Shown: piece after piece, positions 21,558-30,347 of the stretch
How the letters are laid out: each line of letters opens with the position of its first letter
Numbering within the stretch: position 1 is the first letter of the stretch
From: an uncultured Roseiflexus sp.
GTDB lineage: Bacteria; Chloroflexota; Chloroflexia; Chloroflexales; Roseiflexaceae
Assembly (NCBI GenBank): GCA_937935075.1
Contig: CALGYB010000030.1
Coordinates: forward strand, 1-64,000
Length of the DNA: 64,000 bases
Direction of reading: 5' to 3'
Notes under the pieces: generated by a model
The model's input: only the letters and a program-made list of their open reading frames with translations
What the model was told of the DNA's origin: nothing
The model's database searches: none
Position numbers and translations under genes: made by a program

Positions 21558-22108
21558 CTGAGTGTACTCCTGCGTTTGTGTGAGCGCCAGTGCACAGCGT
21601 TACAGTTTGCTGACACACAGCGCAGCCGCGCCTTTTGTCCCATGCCGTGCGGCATTCCCGGCTTGCGATTTGCCGCTCCTTACCGGCGCGGTCTGCTCCT
21701 AAGTATATCAGTATAGCCGAGGAGCGCGGCCAGAGTCGGATCGAAATGCGTTCGATATTGACGCGAAATGGGAAATGGGGGTGCGGGGCGGGAGGCGAAC
21801 CGCGAATGGCGCAGAGTTCCTGGCAAGCCTTTCGGATGCATCGCTCGCCTGGGCAGTGAGTTTTGGTACGAGCGCGGTTCGGCAGGCTCACTGCAAGGGG
21901 CGTCATCTCGCCTATATGCGCTCTTCTTCCCGATTCGGCGCGTTCAGCGCATTGCTCGTGGGAGAAGGAGTCTGGGGGATGAGGGGATAACAGGCATCAG
22001 GCGCGCCCTCTCTTTTGTCGTATCGAGGAAGTGTTGCGACCCGGGCACAATCTGTTTTATAATCAAAACTCAGATAATCGCATCGAAAGAGGAAAACGGC
22101 CTGCACTT

Positions 22109-22201
22109 AGAGCCTATCCGAAAAATCGCTGACTGAAGTGCGACCGGGTAGGCGAAGGCATTTGCCTTCGCCTACCCAACGAGCTTTTCCGGATAGGCTC
22201 T
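22109..22201. repeat. GAGCCTATCCG inverted-repeat element
   Basis: Almost identical to 13362-13453; TTA flanks on both sides of GAGCC...GGCTC. Confidence 0.85.
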
Positions 22202-22425
22202 TACGACGTACCTGTGGACCCGCTAATGGTCTGGGCGGTCGACGCGCAAATGATCATATCATTCTCTCACTTTTCAGAGCAAGCCGGTGACGGGAGAGAA
22301 CTCCAATTAGTGCCTCTAGATGGTCATTAGAGCCGATGAAAGCGGGCTGCAAAAAGCCGTTCGCGCCGCTGCCAGGGGAGCCAATATTCCCAAGCGGGTC
22401 AGCCCGCATACCTTTCGCCACTCGA

Positions 22426-22523
22426 GATGACCGTCACCGGAGGGCGTTTGGGGCACGACCGAGCAATGACCAGCGTCACGGGCGTCGGCGATCCATCGGT
22501 AGCGGGTCCTGGTGACGGTCATC
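22426..22523. repeat. Short element with 13-bp inverted repeats GATGACCGTCACC/GGTGACGGTCATC
   Basis: gatgaccgtcaccgg at 22426 and ggtgacggtcatc at 22511-22523; same arms at 58.1-58.4 kb. Confidence 0.7.
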
Positions 22524-22545
22524 AGCCAGGCGATGCCTCTAACCC

Positions 22546-23532
22546 CTACTTCCCCGTCCGCTTCTTGATCTCCTCCGTCAGCAGCGGCACGATTTCATTC
22601 GCATCGCCGACGACGCCATACGTGGCGACGCGGAAGATCGGCGCGTCCGGGTCTTTGTTGATCGCCACGATGGTGCGTGAGGAGCGCATGCCTGCCAGGT
22701 GCTGGATGGCGCCGGAGATGCCAACCGCCATATACAGTTTCGGGCTGACCGTCTTACCGGTCTGGCCGACCTGATGCTCATAGGGCACCCAACCCGCATC
22801 GACGATCGCGCGCGATGCGCCGTAGGCGCCGCCGACCGCTTCCGCAAGCGGGGGGATCAGTTTGTAATAGTTCTCCGGCGACCCCAGGCCGCGCCCGCCC
22901 GACACGATGATCGCTGCGTCCGACAGATTGACGGCCCCCTGCTTCGGCGCCACGCTCACAACCTTTGCACGCATCGGAACGCTGGGCATGGCTTCGGTCA
23001 CCACTGCGCCGGAGCGGCCAGGACTTGCCTGCGGTTCCGGGAAACTCTGCTTGCGCACCGAGACGACCGCCGTTCTGCCGGGGGCGAAGGTCAGCGTGTT
23101 GATAACGTTGCCGCCGTGTGAACTGCGAACGGCGCTCACCACGCCATTCTCGATTGCGACATTCGTCGAGTCGGCGGCGACGCCGGTATCGAGTTCCGCC
23201 GCCAGCGCCGCGCTGAAGTCGCGCATCTGGAAACTGGCGCCGGTCAGGATCAGGGCAGGCTGATACTTCTTCGCCAGCGCTGCGGCTGCGCCAACATAGC
23301 CATCGGTGGTGTACTGCGCCAGCGTGCCGTCATCGACCACATACGCCGTATCGGCGCCGTAACTGAAGGCGGTGTTCGCAAGATCGCCGACGCCGGCGCC
23401 CAGGATCAGCGCGCCGACCTTCATCCCGTTGGCGTCAGCCAGTTCGCGCGCCTTGCCGAGCAATTCCTTCGACACCCCGGCCATATCGCCATGGGCGGTT
23501 CGCTCAATGAAAACCCAGATCTCGTTCGCCAT
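22546..23532 (-). CDS. etfA: Electron transfer flavoprotein alpha subunit
   Basis: [75 protein letters not shown]. Confidence 0.96.
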   Translation of the reverse strand: MANEIWVFIERTAHGDMAGVSKELLGKARELADANGMKVGALILGAGVGDLANTAFSYGADTAYVVDDGTLAQYTTDGYVGAAAALAKKYQPALILTGASFQMRDFSAALAAELDTGVAADSTNVAIENGVVSAVRSSHGGNVINTLTFAPGRTAVVSVRKQSFPEPQASPGRSGAVVTEAMPSVPMRAKVVSVAPKQGAVNLSDAAIIVSGGRGLGSPENYYKLIPPLAEAVGGAYGASRAIVDAGWVPYEHQVGQTGKTVSPKLYMAVGISGAIQHLAGMRSSRTIVAINKDPDAPIFRVATYGVVGDANEIVPLLTEEIKKRTGK

Positions 23533-23545
23533 AGACGTTCTCCTG

Positions 23546-24340
23546 TCAGATAACCTGCGCTTCCATCAACTTATCGACCAGTCGGGCAACCTTCTCGGCA
23601 GCATCTTTTCCTTCGATGACCTCGCCCTTCGGACGCGGCGGCGGCGGGACGCGATTGACCAGGTTCAATGCCGGGGTCAGGTCCGCAGCGCTGAGACCGA
23701 GATCCGCCGCCGACCAGGTCGGAATCTCGACCTTGGCGACTTTGCGGATGCGCAGCAACGATGGGTAGCGTGGTTCATTGATGCCTTTGACGACCGTCGC
23801 AACCGCCGGCAGGCTGGCTTCGACCGTTTCGACGACCTCTTCGAGGTGGCGTTCGGCGACGATCTTGCCGCTTTCCAGCGAGACAACCTTGCCCACATAG
23901 GTCAATTGCGCCCAACCGAGCAACCGCGCCAGCGCCGGTGCGAACGCTCCAGTCTCGTCGTCGGTCGAGTTGCGACCACACAGCACCAGATCGACATCGC
24001 CCAGCTTCTTGATGGCGGCGGCGGCGACCCGCGCAGCGCCGAAGGTGTCAAGTTTGGTGAACGCCGGGTCGCTCAACAGGAGCGAGTCGGTGGCGCCCAT
24101 TGCGAGTGCGCGACGAATCTGTTCCTTCCAGTCTTCTGGACCAATCGAGAGAATGGTGACTTTGCCGCCCAGTTTCTCGTTCCACTGCAACGCCTCTTCG
24201 ACGGCATACTCATCGAAGAGGTTCATGATCTGCTCGATCCCATCGGCGTTGATTGTCAGATCCGCGTTGATTTTGACCGAGTTGTCGCGCGGAACCTGTT
24301 TCATGCAGACGACGATGTGCATAGCGCCTCCCTCTTGCAC
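23546..24340 (-). CDS. etfB: Electron transfer flavoprotein beta subunit
   Basis: MHIVVCMKQVPRDNSVKI, RRALAMGATDSLLLSD, LVLCGRNSTDDETGAFAPALARLLGW; start probably 24322. Confidence 0.95.
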   Translation of the reverse strand: MQEGGAMHIVVCMKQVPRDNSVKINADLTINADGIEQIMNLFDEYAVEEALQWNEKLGGKVTILSIGPEDWKEQIRRALAMGATDSLLLSDPAFTKLDTFGAARVAAAAIKKLGDVDLVLCGRNSTDDETGAFAPALARLLGWAQLTYVGKVVSLESGKIVAERHLEEVVETVEASLPAVATVVKGINEPRYPSLLRIRKVAKVEIPTWSAADLGLSAADLTPALNLVNRVPPPPRPKGEVIEGKDAAEKVARLVDKLMEAQVI

Positions 24341-24443
24341 CGCTGCTCGTCAGCGGCTTCGCATCAATGCTGCTTCCCCTGGTAATCCCCTTGTGCGCTT
24401 ATTAGCGTACGTGGTAACACGTTGCATTATAACATGATGTTCA

Positions 24444-25688
24444 TCATGCCCATTCATCCGGGTCATACGCGGGCAACTCGCGGCGGAGCGGCTTATTCTC
24501 GCGGTAGCCAAGCGCGAAATCCGCCTGGAGCAGTTCCTGCAATTCACGGGTGCCTTCGTAGATGATGGCGCCGCGCGCATTGCGCAGGTAGCGTTCGACG
24601 GGATATTCGTCGCTGTAGCCATAGGCGCCGTGGATCTGAATCGCGTCGTCGGCGGCCTCGAAACTGCTGACGGTCGCATGCCACTTGGCGAGGGTCGTTT
24701 CGCGGGTGTTGCGGCGTCCCTGGTTCTTCATCCAGCCGGCGCGGTACACCAGCAGGCGGCTGGTGTCGAGTTTGCGCACCATGTGGCTGATCATGCGCTT
24801 GACCAGTTGATGTTCGGCGATGGGAACACCGAACGTCTGGCGCTCTTTCGCGTAGCGGATGCTGGCTTCCAGGCTCGCCTGGATGAGACCGGTCGCACCG
24901 GCGGCGACGGTGTAGCGCCCGTTGTCGAGCGCGGTCATGGCAATCTTGAACCCCTCGCCCTCTTCGCCGAGCCGGTTGGCGACCGGCACGCGCACCTCTT
25001 CGAGAATGACCGAACCGGTATTGCCGGCGCGCACGCCGAGTTTCCCGTGGATTGGGAGACTGCTGACGCCGGGCATGGTGCGTTCGACGATGAAACACGA
25101 GATGCCCCGGTTCCCCTTCGAGGGGTCAGTCTTGGCGAAGACCAGGAAATGGTCGGCGATGTCCGCCAGGCTGATCCAGGTCTTCTCGCCATTCAGGATG
25201 TAGGAGTCGCCGTCGCGTCGTGCAGTGGTGAGCATGGCGCCGGCATCGGTGCCGCTGTTCGGTTCGGTCAGGCAGTAGCCGGCGATTTTCTCGCCTTTCG
25301 CTTGCGGGACCAGGTATTTCCGCTGCTGTTCTTCCGTTCCCCACTGAAACAGCGTCAGCGAGTTCAAGCCGGTATGGACGCTCATGACCACGCGCAGGAA
25401 ACTGTCGACTCGCTCCAGTTCCTCGCACACGACCGCCAGCGCCAGGTAGTCCATTCCTGCGCCGCCGAGCCGCGCCGGCAGGCAGATGCCGAGCAGCCCC
25501 AGTTCGCCCATGCGCTTCAGGATGGGACGAATGTGCGGGCGGGTCTCTGGTCCCTCCATTGCCGCGCCGCTGCGGTCCCACTCGCGAATGAACGGCGCGA
25601 CTTCCTTTTCGGCGAATTCGCGCACCGTGCGGCGCAGAATCTGGTGTTCCTCGGTCAGGAACATGTCGTAGTTGGCGGTGAAATCCAT
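24444..25688 (-). CDS. Acyl-CoA dehydrogenase
   Basis: YCLTEPNSGTDAGAMLTTARRDGDSYILNGEKTWIS, RYAKERQTFGVPIAEHQLV, IQIHGAYGYSDEYPVERYLRNARGAIIYEGTRELQ. Confidence 0.95.
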   Translation of the reverse strand: MDFTANYDMFLTEEHQILRRTVREFAEKEVAPFIREWDRSGAAMEGPETRPHIRPILKRMGELGLLGICLPARLGGAGMDYLALAVVCEELERVDSFLRVVMSVHTGLNSLTLFQWGTEEQQRKYLVPQAKGEKIAGYCLTEPNSGTDAGAMLTTARRDGDSYILNGEKTWISLADIADHFLVFAKTDPSKGNRGISCFIVERTMPGVSSLPIHGKLGVRAGNTGSVILEEVRVPVANRLGEEGEGFKIAMTALDNGRYTVAAGATGLIQASLEASIRYAKERQTFGVPIAEHQLVKRMISHMVRKLDTSRLLVYRAGWMKNQGRRNTRETTLAKWHATVSSFEAADDAIQIHGAYGYSDEYPVERYLRNARGAIIYEGTRELQELLQADFALGYRENKPLRRELPAYDPDEWA

Positions 25689-25740
25689 TGTCGTTTCCTC
25701 TCAAGAACCCAGAACTGAGAACCAAGAATCGGCGTCTCCC

Positions 25741-27102
25741 TCACACCTTTGCCGGCGGCGTATTCCCCGCCTCAAGGATGGCGCGGCGCGCGTCGACGCG
25801 CAGCAGCAGCGCAATGCCGGCGATGAAGAAGATGAGCAGCAGCAGAATCGCCACCCGGTAGCTGCCGGTAAACTGGAGCGCCAGACCAAAGACGAGCGGT
25901 CCGAGCCAGCTGGTGCCACGTTCGCTGACTTCGTACAGGCTGAAATACTCCGACTCCTGCCCCGGCGGGATCATCTGCGAGAAGAGCGACCGGCTGATCG
26001 CCTGGCTCCCGCCCATGACGACAGCAATCGCCGCCGCCAGGATGTAGAACTGCGTCGGATTGCCGGGCTGCACCCAGCCATACGCCGCAAAGATCACGCT
26101 CGTCCAGATCACCAGGCTCACCAGGATGGCGCGGGTAGCGCCGATCCATCCCGCGACACGCCCGAACATCAGGGCGCCGGCAAAGGCGACGAACTGTACC
26201 ATCAGAATAGCAGAAATGAGTGTGGATTGCTCCAGTTTCAGTTCTTCGGCGCCAAACTGCGACGCCAGGGCGATCACGGTTTGAATGCCATCATTGTAGA
26301 GCAGATAAGCGCCGAGGAACAACAGTGTCTGCGGGTAGTTGCGCGCCTTGCGCAACGTTTCCCACAACTGTTTGAAACCGATGGTCACATAGTGTTCGCC
26401 TGGCGGTATACGCTTGATCGGATCGCGCCGGCGCAGCGCCAGCAGCGGAATAATGGTGAAGATCGCCCACCACATGCCAGCTGAGACGATGCTGATCCGC
26501 ACGGCGTGATTGGGAGAGACGCCAAACGACCCGGCGTTCTGGAAGAGCAGCAGATTGGCGACGAGCAACAACCCGCCGCCGAGGTAGCCGAGCGCCCATC
26601 CCTGCGACGACACGGCATCGCGTCGGTCGGGACTGGCAATCTCCGGCAGGAACGCATTGTAGAAAACGATTGATGCGCCAAAACTCAGGTTGGCAATCAG
26701 AAACAGCACCCCGCCGAAGAGGTAGTTGCCGCCATCGAGAAAATAGAGCAGCATCGTGGCGATGGCGCCCACATAGGCGAAGACGCCCAGGAGATGCTTC
26801 TTCAGATGGGTATAGTCGGCAATTGCGCCAAGGATCGGCAAAAAGAGCACCTGGAGCAGTACCGACAGGGAAACCATGTATGGAAAGAATGCCCCCGCCG
26901 CCACCTGAATGCCTAGCGGGTAGACAAACCCATCGGCGTCGGCGGCATTCCGGGTCACCGAGGTCAAATATGGTCCGAGAAAAACCGTTACAACTGTGGT
27001 GGAAAAAGCGGAATTCGCCCAGTCGTAGAAATACCAGCCAACCTGTTCGCGGCGATCATCAATGGCAGCAACGCTGGCGCTGCGCGCGATCTCAGCACTC
27101 AT
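25741..27102 (-). CDS. MFS transporter, UMF1/Atg22-like
   Basis: VGWYFYDWANSAFSTTVVTVFLGPYL and 12-TM pattern; start set at MSAEIARS. Confidence 0.85.
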   Translation of the reverse strand: MSAEIARSASVAAIDDRREQVGWYFYDWANSAFSTTVVTVFLGPYLTSVTRNAADADGFVYPLGIQVAAGAFFPYMVSLSVLLQVLFLPILGAIADYTHLKKHLLGVFAYVGAIATMLLYFLDGGNYLFGGVLFLIANLSFGASIVFYNAFLPEIASPDRRDAVSSQGWALGYLGGGLLLVANLLLFQNAGSFGVSPNHAVRISIVSAGMWWAIFTIIPLLALRRRDPIKRIPPGEHYVTIGFKQLWETLRKARNYPQTLLFLGAYLLYNDGIQTVIALASQFGAEELKLEQSTLISAILMVQFVAFAGALMFGRVAGWIGATRAILVSLVIWTSVIFAAYGWVQPGNPTQFYILAAAIAVVMGGSQAISRSLFSQMIPPGQESEYFSLYEVSERGTSWLGPLVFGLALQFTGSYRVAILLLLIFFIAGIALLLRVDARRAILEAGNTPPAKV

Positions 27103-27205
27103 GCACTCCTCTCTTCTCTTGACTCTTCGTCCCCGCCTGCACCGCAGTGGAGACATTGCATTGAAGACGCTGCGATGCAACGTCTTCGGGCGATGCGCCT
27201 CGCGT

Positions 27206-27991
27206 CTATTGCCCCTTCCACGTTGGCTGGCGCTTCTCGAGAAACGCCGTGGTTCCTTCTTTTGCGTCGTCGGTCGCTGCAATTGCGCCGAAGAGGGCGG
27301 CTTCGTACATGCACCCCTCTGCCAGCGGCATATCCAATCCGCGATTGATTGCCTGCTTGATGGCGGCAATCGCCAGCGGCGCTTTTGCGGCGATCTTCAT
27401 TGCCAGCGCACGCGTCTCTTCCATGAGCGATGCCGCCGGCACGACACGCTCGACGAGACCGAGGCGCAGCGCCTCTTCCGCCGGGATCATGTCGCCGGTC
27501 ATGCAGAGCAGGCGCGCCGCCGACGGTCCGATCAGGCGCGGCAGGCGCTGTGTGCCGCCCCAGCCGGGGATGATGCCCAGATTGATCTCCGGTTGACCGA
27601 ACATGGCGGTTTCGGCGGCGATGCGTATATCGCAACTCAGCGCTAGTTCCAGCCCGCCGCCGAGCGCGTATCCGTTGATTGCCGCGATGATCGGCTTTGT
27701 CATCTGACGCATGAACAGCCCAAGGTCGTGAGCGGCTTCGCTGAAGCGTCGTGCAGCGTCGGCGCCCGGCAGTATCTGGAGTTCGGTGATGTCGGCGCCG
27801 GCGGCGAATGCGCGGTCGCCGGCGCCGGTTACGATGGCAACGCGCTGTGATGCGTCGATTTCAAAGGCGCGCAACGCGGCGTGGATCTCGGCGATGGTTG
27901 CCTGATTGAGTGCATTGCGCACGCGTTCACGGTTGATCGTGATGATCGTCAGCAAGCCTTCGACAGCCACGAGGATGTTGTCGTAAGCCAT
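27206..27991 (-). CDS. Enoyl-CoA hydratase/isomerase family protein
   Basis: GAGDRAFAAGADITEL, IAAINGYALGGGLELALSCDIRIAAETAMFGQPEINLGIIPGWGGTQRLPRLIG; RBS AGGAGG upstream. Confidence 0.93.
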   Translation of the reverse strand: MAYDNILVAVEGLLTIITINRERVRNALNQATIAEIHAALRAFEIDASQRVAIVTGAGDRAFAAGADITELQILPGADAARRFSEAAHDLGLFMRQMTKPIIAAINGYALGGGLELALSCDIRIAAETAMFGQPEINLGIIPGWGGTQRLPRLIGPSAARLLCMTGDMIPAEEALRLGLVERVVPAASLMEETRALAMKIAAKAPLAIAAIKQAINRGLDMPLAEGCMYEAALFGAIAATDDAKEGTTAFLEKRQPTWKGQ

Positions 27992-28279
27992 CTGCATCCT
28001 CCTCTCTGTATGCGGGGCGAGAGTATTATACCAGGATTGGGGAGTGGGCAGCGAGGCGAGATGGGCGCTATGAACGATCACGCAAACAAGGGTGTACAAT
28101 CTACCATCGGTAGCTGCGTGCTGAGAGATCTTTGCGCCTCTGCGCCTTTGTGTGATTCGACAGGAAAGATGCCTGATCGAACGGAGTGCGCAGGGGGTAA
28201 TCTACCATCGATAGCTTCATACTGAAGCGCCTTTGCGTCTTTGCGCCTCTATGAGGGCTTATTTTGAAAGGAGCACTCC

Positions 28280-29044
28280 ATGCATATCGCAGGAAACAGC
28301 GCCCTGATCACCGGCGGCGCGTCGGGGTTGGGCGCAGGTGTGGCGCGCCATCTGGCGGCGCTCGGCGCAACCGTGACCATTGTGGATGTCAACCGTGAGG
28401 CGGGTGCGGCGCTGGCGACGGAACTCGGTGAACGGGCGCGCTTCGTCGCCGCCGATGTCGCCGACGCGGAACAGATGCAGGCAGCGGTCGAGGCAGCCGC
28501 GCGCGATGGCGCCTTGCGCGTGCTGGTCTGCTGCGCGGGCATCGCCACGGCGGAACGCACGCTGGGCAAAGAAGGACCACTGCCGCTCGAACGGTTCACG
28601 CGCGTAATCGCGGTGAACCTGATCGGCACGTTCAACGCTATCCGGCTGGCTGCCGCAGTGATGGCGGGCAACACCCCCAACGACGACGGCGAGCGCGGCG
28701 TGATCGTCTGCACCGCTTCGATTGCGGCATTCGAGGGGCAAATCGGGCAGGCGGCGTACAGCGCCTCGAAGGCTGGCGTGGCCGGCATGATGTTGCCGCT
28801 GGCGCGTGAACTGGCGCGACACGGGATTCGAGTTGTCGGCATTGCTCCGGGAACCTTTGACACGCCGATGCTGGCGGGGTTGCCAGAGGCGGCGATCACG
28901 GCGCTGGCGCAGCAGGTTCCCTTCCCGTCGCGCCTGGGTCGGCCAGCGGAGTTTGCCGCATTGGTGCAGCACATCGTCGAGAACCCGATGCTGAACGGCA
29001 CAACCATCCGTCTGGATGGCGCGCTCCGCATGGGTCCGCGGTAG
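28280..29044 (+). CDS. SDR oxidoreductase (3-hydroxyacyl-CoA dehydrogenase type-2-like)
   Basis: [62 protein letters not shown]. Confidence 0.92.
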   Translation: MHIAGNSALITGGASGLGAGVARHLAALGATVTIVDVNREAGAALATELGERARFVAADVADAEQMQAAVEAAARDGALRVLVCCAGIATAERTLGKEGPLPLERFTRVIAVNLIGTFNAIRLAAAVMAGNTPNDDGERGVIVCTASIAAFEGQIGQAAYSASKAGVAGMMLPLARELARHGIRVVGIAPGTFDTPMLAGLPEAAITALAQQVPFPSRLGRPAEFAALVQHIVENPMLNGTTIRLDGALRMGPR

Positions 29045-29121
29045 CCATCATTGACGGTCGGACAGCGGCGCAATACAATTGAGTCGAAGCCACACAGCGA
29101 TAAACGATTGGAGCGATGCAC

Positions 29122-29337
29122 ATGACAAGGGCCTTCACTGTTATTATCGAACGTGACGCTGAAGGCTACTATGTAGCCACTGTTCCTGAATTGCGCGGTT
29201 GTCATACACAAGCCAGATCGCTCGATACCTTGATGAAACGAATCCGAGAAGCAATCGAAGTGTGTCTGGAAGTTGAAGGCGAACCGCTCCCGCCACAGGA
29301 ATTCATCGGGGTCCAGCGCGTTTGGGTTGATGTATGA
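29122..29337 (+). CDS. hicB: HicB-family antitoxin
   Basis: FTVIIERDAEGYYVATVPELRGCHTQARSLDTLMKRIREAIEVCLE. Confidence 0.85.
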   Translation: MTRAFTVIIERDAEGYYVATVPELRGCHTQARSLDTLMKRIREAIEVCLEVEGEPLPPQEFIGVQRVWVDV

Positions 29338-29559
29338 CAAAACTACCGCGCGTCAAAGGACAGGAACTCATCGCCGCATTGCGCAAAGTTGGCTTTGAAG
29401 TGGTGCGTATCAAAGGAAGCCATTATGCGCCACGCTGACGGACGGTGTACTGTTGTCCCTGTGCATCGCGGCGAAACTATCGGTCCGGGTTTGATGTCAA
29501 AGATTCTGCATGATTGTGAGATGAGCCGAGACGAGTTAGTGCAACTCCTGTCGCACTGA
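29334..29559 (+). pseudogene. hicA: HicA-family toxin, frameshifted
   Basis: MTKLPRVKGQELIAALRKVGFEVVRIKGSH then stop at 29436; RHADGRCTVVPVHRGETIGPGLMSKILHDCEMSRDELVQLLSH continues in another frame. Confidence 0.8.
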
Positions 29560-29574
29560 CCGGACAATCTCGAC

Positions 29575-29931
29575 GTGAGGCGTGCGATGCCCCCATCTCC
29601 CGCAGACCTCATCGCGCCAATCGAACAGGCGCTGGCGACGCTTCCCGCTGACAGCAACGAATACACCGCGCTCGCTGCGCTGCTCGACCAGATCCGCCAG
29701 GGGCGCGTCCGCACGGTCGCAGGTCCGCAGATCAATGCGGTTCACGCCGCGCGCGACGCCAACATCGCCACAACGCAGGTCATTGTCTATCCATTGTCGG
29801 GTGATGCCGATGGTGCGCGCACCTGCCTGACGCACCTCGCGGCACACTACGGTACGACTCCCGATGCCGGTGCGGACGCGCGCACCCCCTCCAACACCAA
29901 AAGGCGCTCGATTATTTTTTGCTGCCCTTGA
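29575..29931 (+). CDS. Hypothetical protein, probably 3'-truncated
   Basis: ORF overlaps an out-of-frame VapC remnant at its 3' end. Confidence 0.4.
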   Translation: MRRAMPPSPADLIAPIEQALATLPADSNEYTALAALLDQIRQGRVRTVAGPQINAVHAARDANIATTQVIVYPLSGDADGARTCLTHLAAHYGTTPDAGADARTPSNTKRRSIIFCCP

Positions 29932-30134
29932 CGATCTTGCCCTTTGATGACCGGGCAGCGACCGCATACGGTGCGCTGCGTGTCTCCCTCGAATCTCAGG
30001 GAACGCCAATTGGGGCGCTTGATACCTTGCTTGCCGCTCAGGCGGTTAGTTACCGACTCATTTTCGTGACCAGCAATGTCCGGGAGTTTGCGCGCGTGCC
30101 GGGATTAACCGTCGAGGACTGGACAACGCCGTGA
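29895..30134 (+). pseudogene. VapC/PIN-domain toxin, C-terminal remnant
   Basis: QKALDYFLLPLTILPFDDRAATAYGALRVSLESQGTPIGALDTLLAAQAVSYRLIFVTSNVREFARVPGLTVEDW without the N-terminal PIN half. Confidence 0.75.
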
Positions 30135-30158
30135 ATGCAAACCCTCAACCCTCCACCC

Positions 30159-30266
30159 CCAAGACCCTTGAGGTCGGGTGACGTGTGCACCGCAGGCGGG
30201 GATCGCGCCGTTAGCGACGTTCCAGCGCAAAGACCGGTCTACGGCGGAGACCTCAAGGGTCGGGGA
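30159..30266. repeat. Inverted-repeat element, CCAAGACCCTTGAGGTC...GACCTCAAGGGTC
   Basis: Terminal inverted repeats; second, inverted copy at 57523-57630. Confidence 0.65.
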
Positions 30267-30347
30267 CGTTTCCGCCGTCTGTAACTTTCAGCCTGAAACG
30301 CTCCCATCTGTGCACACACGCCCAAAATGGTGTATCATGGCGCTGCT

